DNA of 64,000 nucleotides from Antilocapra americana (lineage: Eukaryota; Chordata; Mammalia; Artiodactyla; Antilocapridae): NCBI GenBank assembly GCA_007570785.1, contig ML661900.1:6164026-6228025 (forward strand), given 5' to 3'. Shown here piece after piece: positions 1 through 9,563 of this stretch; position 1 is the stretch's first letter, and each line of letters opens with the position of its first letter. A program made the position numbers and the translations under genes. Under the pieces are notes generated by a model, which worked only from the letters and a program-made list of their open reading frames with translations, was not told the origin of the DNA and made no database searches.

Positions 1-185
1 TGAAGAGGGGAGAAGAGGAGAGGGAGAAGACCGAGGATCAAAGGGACTTGCCCACCACAGTCCTCAGCTGGGAGCTTCTTCCCCTGGGCTGGGACTCCAG
101 CGTGCTTCCACTGACTTTCCAGAGATTGGCAATGTCCACCATATAACGGGCACCAGCCACTGGTTTTTAAAATGGACTTGTTGCA

Positions 186-338
186 GGAATTCCCTGGTGG
201 TCCAGTCCAAGCTCCCTATGCAAGGAGCGAGAGTTCAACCTCTAGTTAGGGAACTAGATACCACATGCCACAATGAAGAGTTGGCGTGCTGCAACTAAGA
301 CCCAGTGCAGCCAAATAAATACACATTAATTTTTTTTT
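186..338 (+). repeat. CHR-type tRNA-Glu SINE with perfect 15-bp target duplication
   Basis: The head GGAATTCCCTGGTGGTCCAG and the internal AGTTAGGGAACTAGAT match artiodactyl CHR SINEs. The element ends in an A/T-rich tail and is flanked by identical direct repeats AATGGACTTGTTGCA at 171-185 and 339-353, which define the insertion exactly. Confidence 0.93.
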
Positions 339-353
339 AATGGACTTGTTGCA

Positions 354-1626
354 TAAGATGAAGCAGCATTAGATTTGCTGAGGAAGATGAAGACAGACAG
401 AGCACAGGTGAAGATAGGAAGAAAGGAGAGACCGAGGGAGACAGAGAGAGGAAGAGACATACAGATGGAGAGGGAATGCTGGAAGATGAACAAGGAGGGA
501 CAAAGCAACCGAGAGACAGACAGCAAGAGGAGGTAGGAGCCAAACTGTGGTACCTGCCACGGGCAAAAACAGGGCCCTGAGGGTCACCCTGGAGGGGCAA
601 GAGTCACACCTGAGGAGCAGAAGATGCTTGGCGGGGGGTGAGGGGGGTTGAGGGGGGTTGAAGGGGTGGCACCCAGCCATCTCCTGGGGCACCTTTGTCC
701 TGCGTTTCTTCTTGAAGGAGCCGGCAGAAGCCCAGTCGTGAGCTTGTGGTACCACCTTGTGGCAGTTTGGGGGACAGCTGGTTTTCTCCTCTAGGTGCTT
801 TCAAAGGCTGGAAAGGATCTTGGGGGCAAAGGAGCTGCCACTGTGGAGAGAAAGTGAAGAGTAGAACCAGAGCCTGGGGCGCAGGCCCAGGAGATGCCCG
901 CCTTGCCCGACTATTTCTATACACGTTCACACACCCATTTCTGTGTACACCCAGGCCCAGGGTTGGCAAAGCAGTGATGAGGGATTGGGAGGGAAGTGGG
1001 AGGCCGGATAATGTGAGGATTTGACCAGGAGAACTGGGAGAGATTGACCAAAGAGAGGAACCAGGAAACTGCAGATCATGGAGCTAAATCTGCAAAATGA
1101 AGCCAATTATATCAAAGGATATTTTAAGACCTTTCTAGGATGAGGTGTCTTCCCCAAACCAATTATTGAAATGCCCAGAATTGCCAAATATAACATATTA
1201 CCATAAAATAACAAAAAGTGATTTTTATAAGTTTGTCTTGGAAATTGTTTGACTAAGAGTAATTCATTCACGGTGTAATTATCTGCACATTCTCAGCACT
1301 CCATGGGCATTCATTTACATTCTGGAAGTACTTGCGGAGTTAAAAAAAAATTTACAAATTATTTCCAAATAGAATGAGATTCTTATGAATACTACACATT
1401 TAATAATTAAAGAAGCTGACACAGAATTAATGATATAATTTAACAGTTGATGACATTTTTTAGACATTTGATTAAACATTTATTAATTTTGGGCTGTTCT
1501 GTAGTTTTTGCATTTTAGAGCCAGATTTTCAGGTTTTAAACATTTAATGTAGGTTCTTGAGAAGTTCTGGGACTCTGGTCACTGTGTCCCCTGGGATTAC
1601 CTTACCTGAACAGTAAGTGGCTCTGG
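354..1626. other. Intergenic sequence, no gene recognised
   Basis: 354-540 is purine-rich (GA-rich) without a fixed period. 1080-1560 is AT-rich with no recognisable repeat or exon. Short open frames here lack any family signature. Confidence 0.5.
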
Positions 1627-1631
1627 TAATA

Positions 1632-1711
1632 TTGAGTTGGTGAAAAAATTCATTTAAGTTTTTCTATATGATCTCATGGAAAAACCCAAATGAACTTTTT
1701 GGCCAACCCAA
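1632..1711. mobile_element. 80-bp palindromic mariner-derived MITE
   Basis: The element begins TTGAGTTGGTGAAAAAATTC and ends in the imperfect inverse, AACTTTTTGGCCAACCCAA, and is flanked by TA on both sides (1630-1631 and 1712-1713). Length, palindromic layout and TA target duplication fit the non-autonomous mariner copies common in ruminants (compare MADE1 in primates). Confidence 0.85.
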
Positions 1712-1754
1712 TACCCTATCAGAGAGCTATGAAGAGTAAAATTGGGGGTAATAT

Positions 1755-1940
1755 ATGAAAGCATTTAGCACAATGTCCAGTAAACTCCAAGCACCCAATA
1801 AGCAGGAGATGTCATTAAATATACCTGCATACACACATAATCCCATATTCATTCATTTATTCATTCTAAAAAATTGTATTGGGCACTCACTTACATTAGA
1901 CCAAGCAAAGTCTTAGGTGCTGGGATAGGGTTGATTTATG
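1755..1940 (+). repeat. Short MIR/L2-like relics
   Basis: AGCACAATGTCCAGTAAACT at about 1768 resembles a MIR 3' end. CATTCATTTATTCATTC at 1850, then TTAGGTGCTGGGATAGGG, resembles a common ancient mammalian repeat. Both are too diverged to assign firmly. Confidence 0.45.
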
Positions 1941-1947
1941 TTAGGAA

Positions 1948-2047
1948 TGACTGGTTTGGTCTCCTCGCAGTCCAAGGGATTCTCAAGAGTCTTCCACAGC
2001 ACCGAAATTTGAAAGCATCCATTGTACAGCTCCCGCACCACAATTTG
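1948..2047 (-). repeat. Short BovB fragment (antisense)
   Basis: The minus-strand reading resembles the BovB reverse transcriptase C-terminal block RRLLRVPWTARRSNQ. The piece is about 100 bp, diverged, and truncated at both ends. Confidence 0.7.
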
Positions 2048-2394
2048 AAAGCTGGAGACTGCCAGTAGCCTTAATCAGGGCACACTTGAAGCTTTCCGTC
2101 CATTTTTCACTATAGAGCTTTCCAGTCCTCTGCTTGTCATTGAGTCTCTGCCAGGACAAAGTGATGGTGGCTGACTCCCTTGCTCTATAGCAAGTTCAAA
2201 AACTAACCTTAGCTTTTCCCATTTGGCTGGTCTTCATTTATTTACATTATAAAAGCTGCTCTATTGAAAATAAACTGTATGTAAAAGTATGGCGACCCTT
2301 TAAGAGGCCATTGTAATAATCGAGGCGAGAGAGGATAGTGGCTTGGACCATGCTGATAGCAGGGCAGGCGATTAGAAGGAATTGGATTAAGTTC

Positions 2395-3092
2395 TGTGTA
2401 TTGTATTTTGTTTTTTTATTCTGAAATTATAGATTCACTGGCAGCTGCAAAGAAATGGATAGAGAAGTCCCATGTCTGCCTCCCTGAGCCAACCCAGCAT
2501 CTCATGTAACCACCAAACTGTATAAAAACCAAGGAATTGACATTGGGATAATCAAATCAGATTTATTCAAATTTCACTGGCTATATATGCACTTCTTTAT
2601 GTGTATGTGTGTCTGTTTGTGTAGCTCTACACAACTTTGTCACGTGTAGCCTGGGGCAACCACCACAACAATCAAGATGGTCTGTGGTACTCTCCTTGGC
2701 ATCATCCCTTTATACTCACACCCCTCCTTCCTGTTGCTCACCCTGACAGCCACTAATCTATACTCTTGTCTCCGTGATTATGTTACTCAGGATTGCCAGA
2801 TAAATGGAATTCTGCAGTATGTATCCTTTTGAGGTTGGCTTTTTCACTCAGCTTAACTCCCTAGAGATGCACCCGAGGGGTTGCGTGTGTTAGCAGTTCA
2901 CCCTCTTTCCTGTCGACTGTTATACTGTGGTGTGGATGCGCCGCAGTTGGTTTCACCCTTCCCCCTCTGAAGGACGTCTGAGTAGTTTCCAGGTCTGGGC
3001 TATGGCAAGTAAAGCTGTTATGCACTTTTGTGTACAAGTTCTTCTGTGAATGTAAGTCTTAGTTTCTCTGGGATAAATGCAACAGCTGGGCC
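2395..3092 (-). repeat. L1M LINE 3' region (antisense)
   Basis: Typical antisense L1 landmarks occur in order: AGATTCACTGGCAGCTGCAA, ACCACTAATC, TTTTTCACTCAGCTTAACTC, AAAGCTGTTATG and TCTCTGGGATAAATGC. The copy is old and its end is cut by BovB material near 3095. Confidence 0.85.
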
Positions 3093-3097
3093 CTTGT

Positions 3098-3212
3098 TAG
3101 CTCTGTTTTTAGTTCTGAACTGGTTATGTTGATATTTTTCAGTCTGTCTGCCCTCTGATGGAGAAGGGTAAGAGGCTTATGGAAGCTTCCTGATGGGAGA
3201 GGCTGACACACT
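3098..3212 (-). repeat. BovB 5'-region fragment
   Basis: The text CTGATGGGAGAGGCTGACAC and CCTCTGATGGAGAAGG matches, as I recall it, the region before the BovB endonuclease ORF. It sits directly next to the reverse-transcriptase part of the copy at 3213, an order not found in an intact element. Confidence 0.6.
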
Positions 3213-4134
3213 CCTTTTCCTATTAGGAACCAGTCTGTTGTTCCATATCCAGTTCTAACTGTTGCTTCCTGACCTGCATACAGGTTTCTCAGGAGACAGG
3301 CCAGATGGTCTGGTATTCCCATCTCTTTCAAAATTTTCCACAGTTTATTGTGATCCACACAGTCAAAGGCTTTGGCATAGTCAATAAAGCAGAAATAGAT
3401 GATTTTCTGGAACTCTCTTGATTTTTCGATGATCCAGCAGATGTTGGCAATTTGATCTCTGGTTCCTCTGCCTTTTCTAAAACCAGCTTGAACATCTGGA
3501 TGTTCATGGTTCATGTATTGCTGAAGCCTGGCTTGGAGAATTTTGAGCATTACTTTACTAGCGTGTGAGACGAGTGCAATTGTGTGGTAGTTCGAGCATT
3601 CTTTGGCGTTGCCTTTCTTTGGGATTGGGATGAAAAACAGCATGTTAAAAAGCAGAGACATTACTTTACCAACAAGGTCCATCTAGTCAAAGCTATGGTT
3701 TTTCCAGTAGTCATGTATGGATGTGAGAGTTGGACTATAAAGAAAGCTAAGTGCCGAAGAATTGATGCTTTTGAACTGTGGTGTTGGAGAAGACTCTTGA
3801 GAGTCCCTTGGATGGCAAGGAGATCCAACCAGTCAATCCTAAAGGAAATCAGTCCTGAGTATTCATTGGAAAGACTGATGCTGAAGCTGAAACTCCAGTA
3901 CTTGGGCCACCTGTTGTGAAGAACTGACTCAGTGGAAAAGACCCTGATGCTGGGAAAGATTGAAGGCAGGAGGAGAAGGGGACAACAGAGGATGAGGTGG
4001 TTGGATGGCATCACCAACTCAATGAGCATGAGTTTGAGTAAACTCTGGGATTTGGCAATGGACAGGGAGGCCTGGTGTGTTGCAGTTCATGGGGTCGCAA
4101 AGAGTCAGACATAACTGAGCAACTGAACTGAACT
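3213..4134. mobile_element. BovB LINE copy with inverted 5' part (twin-priming structure)
   Basis: 3638-4134 is plus-sense BovB, encoding the RT C-terminal part (FPVVMYGCESWTIKKAKCRR and [17 protein letters not shown]) and the 3' tail with the ACTGAACTGAACTGA end. 3213-3638 is the opposite orientation and encodes an upstream part (PIPKKGNAKECSNYHTIALV to TTDWFLIGKGVCQ). About 120 codons between the two parts, including the YADD region, are missing. Dead copy. Confidence 0.88.
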
Positions 4135-4462
4135 GATGTTGGTATTTTATAGATAGAGCCAAAGGATCGATCTCCTGATAGAGTGGATGTGGCTGTGAGA
4201 GAAAAGGAGAGGAATCAAGGTTCAAAGTGGGCCAAGGCAATTAGTGCCGGAACATTGTAGGGGCTCTGTAAATGCCAGCTATTCAAGTGACAGCAAACAC
4301 AACTAAGCTATGGGGAAATGGAGAAAATCTGTGAAACACAAGTCACAAAACGTTGCCTGGCAAATGATTAGGAATGAGTTAGAGGGTATTTAGTGTCTGG
4401 AAACCCCTTTGATTATTTGCATGTAAAAATTAAAAAGAGAGGTTTCACTTCCTCTTAGGATA

Positions 4463-5325
4463 TAGAAAGTTTTCACTAGACGGACCTTTGTCAGCAAAAC
4501 AATGTCTCTGCTTTTTAATATGCTGTCTAGGTTTGTCATAGCTTTTCTTCCAAGGAGCAAGTGTGTTTTAATTTCATGACTGCACTTACCATCTGCAGTG
4601 ATTTCGGAGCCCCCCAAAATAAAGTCTGTCACTGTTTCCATAGTTTCCCCATCTATTTGCCATGAAGTGATGGGACCAGATGCCATGATCTTAGTTTTCA
4701 GAATGTTGAGTTTTAAGCCAACTTTTACACTGTCCTCTTTCACTTTCATCAAGAGGCTCTTTAGTTCTTCTCTACTTTCTGCCATAAGGGTGGGGTCATC
4801 TGCATATCTGAGATTATTGATATTTCTTCCCATAACCTTGATTCCAGCTTGTACTTCATCCAGCCCGGCATTTTGCATGATGTACTCTTCATATAAGTTA
4901 AATAAGCAGGGTGACAATATACAGCCTTGACATACGCCTTTCCTGATTTGGAACCAGTCTGTTGTTCCATGTCCAGTTCTAATTGTTGCTTCTTGACCTG
5001 CATACAGATTCCTCAGGAGGCAGGTAAGGTGGTCTGGTATTCTCATCTCTTTAAGAGTTTTCCACAGTGTGCTGTGATCCACACAGTCAAAAGCTTTGGC
5101 ATAGCCAATAAAGCAGAAATAGATGTTTTTCTGGAACTCTCTTGCTTTTTTGATGATCCAGTGGATGTTGGCAATTTGATCTCTGATTCCTCTGCCTTTT
5201 CTAAATCCAGCTTGAACATCTGGAAGTTTATGGTTCATATACTGTTGAAGCCTGGCTTGGAGAATTTTGAGCATTACTTTGCTAGTGTGTGAGATGAGTG
5301 CAATTGTGTGGTAGTTTGAACATTA
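4463..5325 (-). mobile_element. BovB LINE fragment, minus strand, lacking 3' end
   Basis: An open minus-strand frame (about 4390-5274) covers the reverse transcriptase from MLKILQARLQQYMNHKLPDV through FIGYAKAFDCVDHSTLWKTL and the catalytic box as YADDPTLM. The copy stops near TKVRLVKT and lacks the BovB tail, so it was cut after insertion or arrived by rearrangement. Confidence 0.88.
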
Positions 5326-5329
5326 TTAA

Positions 5330-7040
5330 CATGAGACAAACTAGATTAGGAAACAATACTTCCAGGAATAAAAAGGGACAATTCATAATGAAAAAGAGGT
5401 CAAGTTCATCAAGAATAAAAAGAACCTCAAAGTGATGACCTGAAGAACAGATCATCAGGATACATACAAGTACGACTGATAGACTTGAAAGGAGAAATAG
5501 GCAAGTCTCAATACTTGATAGAATGAGTGACTAAACAGAAAATCCACTTGGATATGGATAAACTGAATAACACTGTTAACCAGTTTAATCTGAATGACAT
5601 TTATAGGGTTGACTCCACCCAACAACAGCAGGATACATATTCTTTTAAAGGCGTATGGAACTGCACCAAGTTAGACCATATGCTAAGCCATAAAACAAGT
5701 CTCAACAAATTAAAAATAATTAAACTCATACAAGTATGTTCTCTCATCATAATAAAATTAAGCTATAAATCAATAACCAAAAGATATCTGGAAAATCCCC
5801 AAACAGTTGGAAATTAAACAATACATTTTTAAATAACTATTCAAAGAAAAAATGAAAATAACTATAAACATTTTTATTAAATGAAAGTGAAAACATAACT
5901 TATCAAAACTTAAAGCAGAACTTGGAAGTTATAGCACTATGTATTTATATTAGAAAATAGAGGAGAAAATGATTTTGTTTAGGTAGAGATTTCTTAGATA
6001 AAATAAATAGTACAATCCATAAAAGAAAAAAAGTCTTGATTATATTGACTTTTACCAAAATTAAAAACTTCTGTGCTTCCAAAATTACTAGTAAGAAAAT
6101 GAAAATACAAACCACAGATTGGGAAAAAATATTTCCAAAACATTTAACTGATAAAGTATTTGTATCCAGAATAGATAACTCTTCCAACTCTGTAATAAGA
6201 TAGACAATTAAAAATGGGCAAGGATTTGAACAGAAACTTCATCAGACATGAGATATGATGGAAAATATGTATGTGAACAGATGCTTAACATTATTAGTCA
6301 TTTGGGAAATGAAAATTGAAACCACAATGAAATAACAGAACTTACTTACTAGAATGGTTTAAAAACAGCCACACACACGATATGAAGTGCTGGCAGTAGT
6401 TACTTTGTGGAGCAATAGCCACTTTGGAAAACAGTTTGGCAGTTTCTTGTACAGTTAAACAAACACTTATATGACTGAGAGCCTCATTCCTAGGTATTTA
6501 CCCAAGAAAAAGAAGGTATGCCCACTCGAAGACCTGTATGTGAGTACTGACAGCGGTTTTTTATTTTTGTTTTTTGTAATGGCCCCAAACCAGAAACAAC
6601 CCAAATACATAATTTCTGGTATAAATAGAAAAACAAACTGTGGTCCACACAATGGAATACTTCTCAGCAATGAAAAGGCGCAAGCTGTTGATACAACATG
6701 GATGAGTTTCAAAAGCATTATGTCAAGTGGAGGAAGACATACAAAAGGCCACATACTGAATCATTCCATTTATATGAGATTCTGGAAAAGACAAAACTAT
6801 AGGGACAGAATGCAGATTAATAGTTGCCAGGAGAAGTGGGTGGAGGTAGAAAATTGACTACAAAGACGCATGAGAAAACTTAAGGGTCATGGAAGTATTT
6901 TACATCCTGATTGGGGTGGGAGGTTTCTACAACTACACATACTTGTTAAAACTCATCAAAATGTATGCCTAAAATGGGTGAATTTTACTGTAGGCGGATT
7001 ATTCTTCAATATATCTGAATTATATTTTAAAAGTGAAAGA
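5330..7040 (+). repeat. Internally deleted L1M LINE, plus strand
   Basis: 5340-5930 matches the L1 ORF2 endonuclease and following region (for example GGAGAAATAGGCAAGTCTC, ACAAGTCTCAACAAATTAAA). 6030-7035 matches the ORF2 C-terminal end and 3' UTR (AGGCACAAGCTGTTGATACA-like, TGCCAGGAGAAGTGGGTGGA). Most of the RT domain between them is gone. Numerous stops; old element. Confidence 0.83.
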
Positions 7041-7099
7041 GGTAATAATAGCTGTGAATCAGAAATGAAATGGACTTTGATATCACATATCCTGGAAAT

Positions 7100-7308
7100 G
7101 GGGCTTCCCTGATGGCTCAGATGGTAAAGAATCTGCCTGCAATGTGGGAGACCCGGATTTGATCCCTGGGTCGGGAAGATCCCCTGGAGAAGGAAATGGC
7201 TACCCACTCCAGTATTCTTGCCTGGAGAATTCCATGAACAGAGGAACCTGGCGGGCTGCAGTCCATGGGGTCGCAAAGAGTTGGACGTGACTGAAGCGAC
7301 TTAGCACG
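7100..7308 (+). repeat. Bov-tA SINE
   Basis: Full tRNA-Glu-like head (GGGGCTTCCCTGATGGCTCA), box B TTTGATCCCTGG, then the BovA unit to GGACGTGACTGAAGCGACTT. Near-identical flanks TCACATATCCTGGAAAT (7083-7099) and TCACATCCTGGAAAT (7309-7323) are the target duplication. Confidence 0.95.
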
Positions 7309-7331
7309 TCACATCCTGGAAATAGAGTCCT

Positions 7332-7345
7332 GCGCCATCTAGTGG
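7332..7345 (-). promoter_or_regulatory. Candidate CTCF site, perfect consensus
   Basis: Plus strand GCGCCATCTAGTGG matches all 14 positions of the CTCF core read in reverse (SYGCCMYCTRSTGG), so the motif points to the minus strand. It lies 5 kb beyond the LOXL1 3' end, just outside a Bov-tA. Binding is inferred from sequence only. Confidence 0.65.
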
Positions 7346-8754
7346 TTTCCTAGGGCAGTGACAGTTCTGTTTGCTGGCGGAGAAGCTCCTAGCCTTCCGG
7401 AACCCCAGAGGCCAAGGCATCCCTTCTCTTGTCTGCCATGGGTACCCTGCCACTTGGATCAAGTACCTTGAATCCAGGATTCTGTTGCCCTGGTCACCAT
7501 AGGCACTGTCCCCCAGTTTTTGGGGGTGTCCATATTGATACAGGAAAGAAGAGATTCCAACCAGGACTTGACTATTTAATCAGATGTGGCCAAGCCCAGC
7601 AGGGAGAAAACAAGAAAATAACTTATTTAAAAACAAACACTTGAGAACTTCTCAAAAAGGAAAATAAGTGACAAATTATCAACCTAATGTGATATTTCAG
7701 CTGGCTGCAAGGTTCTAGCAAGCAGCAATTATTCAAGCTGTAACCTTCTTGTATTTTTTGCAAGCTTTGCTCACCTGCTCCATTTTATTCTCTCTGCTTC
7801 CTGAGAGGAGCACTTAGGACTGTACCAAGGGAATGTTGGGTCCAAACTGTCTGGATCCAGATATCGGGTCCAGTTTTGCCCCAGCACAAGTCTGGGGCCC
7901 AGGAAAGCATACCAAGCACTGGGTGTTGGACAGTTGTGGGCAATTCTGACCTCTTTAGGCAACACCATAACAAGATTTCATTTGCCGACCTTTTATCCAG
8001 GGTTTTGTATACACTACCGAAGTAAAACTTGTCTGTGGTTATCATTGTGACAGTCGGGAGGACACTTATCTTTGTCAGATTTGAGTGTCAGGAGTACATG
8101 AACTTTATAAAATCAATTTGGATGCATAAAACCCACCCATCATTTCCCCCATATGCTCTGGAAAACTTTAAATAGAGAAATAGAAATGACCTGTTTTTCT
8201 GATTTGGGAGAACTCATAAGAATACTCTCTACATCTTGTATCTTTTTTGGAGAAAATTTGTAAAATTTCTTCTGTAGTTATAGGTCTTTCACTCATTGAG
8301 TCCATTTTGGCAATTTACAAATATATTCCTAGAATATTGTTTTTAATGTTCAAGCACTCATTAATAAGCTTGGAAAATGCATGTACTATTCTCTTAAATT
8401 TCAAAAGTCATTTCCTTAGCTGTGTCTGTGTTATTACTTCCTTTCTAACCTCATATTTGGTATTATTTTCTTGACTAGACCAGTTGATGCGTTGTCTATT
8501 TTGTCTCTGCCTTCCCCTTCCCATAAAGAACAATCTAGACATGAATTCCTCTACTTCCAAGAGGAATTAGGCTTCTCCCTGCCCAACCACTTTTTGAGCT
8601 GCTGTCTCTAGGAGTCATGAATCTAAAGAGCTGTGGAGGAAGGAGGTGAAGGTTTGCACAGTGCCCTGGCTCTGCTTCAAAGCACAAGCATATGGTTTTC
8701 TGTCTGGTCTCAGATGCCTTGAGGATCTGATGGAAGCCACACGCCTGTCTCCAG
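7346..8754. other. Intergenic stretch, no gene recognised
   Basis: 7346-8180 shows no recognisable exon or repeat. 8200-8500 is AT-rich and faintly resembles an antisense L1 reverse-transcriptase region (GTTATAGGTCTTTCACTC), too diverged to claim firmly. Confidence 0.45.
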
Positions 8755-9230
8755 AAATTTGCCTGAATTTGAATCTTGGCTCTCCTGTTTATTAGCTGAG
8801 GGAACTGGGGCAAGTCATATGATTCTCTAGGCCTCAGTTTCCCCATCTCCTAAATGGGAATAATAACAGTGCTTTCCTCATAGGGTCATTGTGAGGATTA
8901 AACAGGATAACTTTTGTAGAGCATTTATGGCATAGCCTGGTGCATGGCTGGGCTTCCCTGGTGGCTCAGATGGTAAAGAATCTGCCTGCAATGCAGGAGA
9001 CCTGGGTTCGATCCCTAGGTCAGGAAGATCCCCTGGAGAAGGGAATGGCTACCCACTCCAGTATTCTGGCCTGGAGAATTCCATGGAGAGAGGAGCCTTG
9101 TGGGCTACAGTCCTTGAGGTGGCGAAGAATTTGACATGACTGAGTGACTAACACTCTCACGCTTCAGCTGGCACTGTTGTCAATGGCTAACAGTTCAGTA
9201 AGTTAAATGTCATCACCATCATCATTAGTG
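8755..9230 (+). repeat. MIR SINE interrupted by Bov-tA
   Basis: 8755-8949 follows the MIR consensus (GAATCTTGGCTCTCCTG, CCTCAGTTTCCCCATCTCCT, CATAGGGTCATTGTGAGGAT). The MIR 3' tail continues after the inserted SINE at about 9161-9230 (CAGTAAGTTAAATGTCATCA). Confidence 0.88.
8950..9160 (+). repeat. Bov-tA SINE nested in MIR
   Basis: Head GGGCTTCCCTGGTGGCTCAG, box B GGTTCGATCCCTAGG, BovA unit ending TGACATGACTGAGTGACTAA. It sits at the MIR position GCCTGGTGCA. Confidence 0.94.
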
Positions 9231-9335
9231 GTCTTTTCCTGCTGGGTCCTTTTCTCTCTCCACCCTGGGAGGTACTTGTGCTTCCCCCACCTCAGGGGGC
9301 TTCTGTGAGCCAAGGCACACTGTGGGGTGATGGAA

Positions 9336-9551
9336 AGAAAGAAAGTGAAGTTGCTCAGTCATGTCTGACTCTTTGTGACCCCATGGACTGTAGCCTGCCA
9401 GGATCCTCTGACCATGGGATTTTCCAGGCAAGAGTACTGGAGTGGGTTGCCATTTCCTTCTCCAGGTTATCTTCCCCACCCAGGGATCGAACACCCAGTT
9501 CTCCCCCATTGTAGGCAGACACTTTACTGTCTGAGCCATCAGGGAAGTCCA
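9336..9551 (-). repeat. Bov-tA SINE with 12-bp target duplication
   Basis: Antisense Bov-tA (TTGCTCAGTCATGTCTGACT to GAGCCATCAGGGAAGTCC). Perfect flanking repeats GGGGTGATGGAA at 9324-9335 and 9552-9563. Confidence 0.95.
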
Positions 9552-9563
9552 GGGGTGATGGAA

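Larger units (their letters stand above)
2290..4250 (+). repeat. Ancient mammalian repeat, split by L1M and BovB insertions
   Basis: 2290-2394 (CCATTGTAATAATCGAGGCG, then GTGGCTTGGACC) and 4135-4250 (ATAGAGCCAAAGGATCGATC, then GATGTGGCTGTGAGAGAAAA) read as consecutive parts of one common mammalian interspersed repeat whose family name I cannot fix. The L1M and BovB in between are later insertions or joined fragments. Confidence 0.5.

Noticed and set aside
4390..5274. 294-codon open frame with reverse-transcriptase motifs as a possible host gene
   Set aside because: It is BovB LINE sequence; truncated and repeated elsewhere in the window.
8950..9020. tRNA-Glu gene
   Set aside because: The tRNA-like box A/B sequence is the head of a Bov-tA SINE, not a tRNA gene; the same applies to all other Bov-tA and CHR copies.
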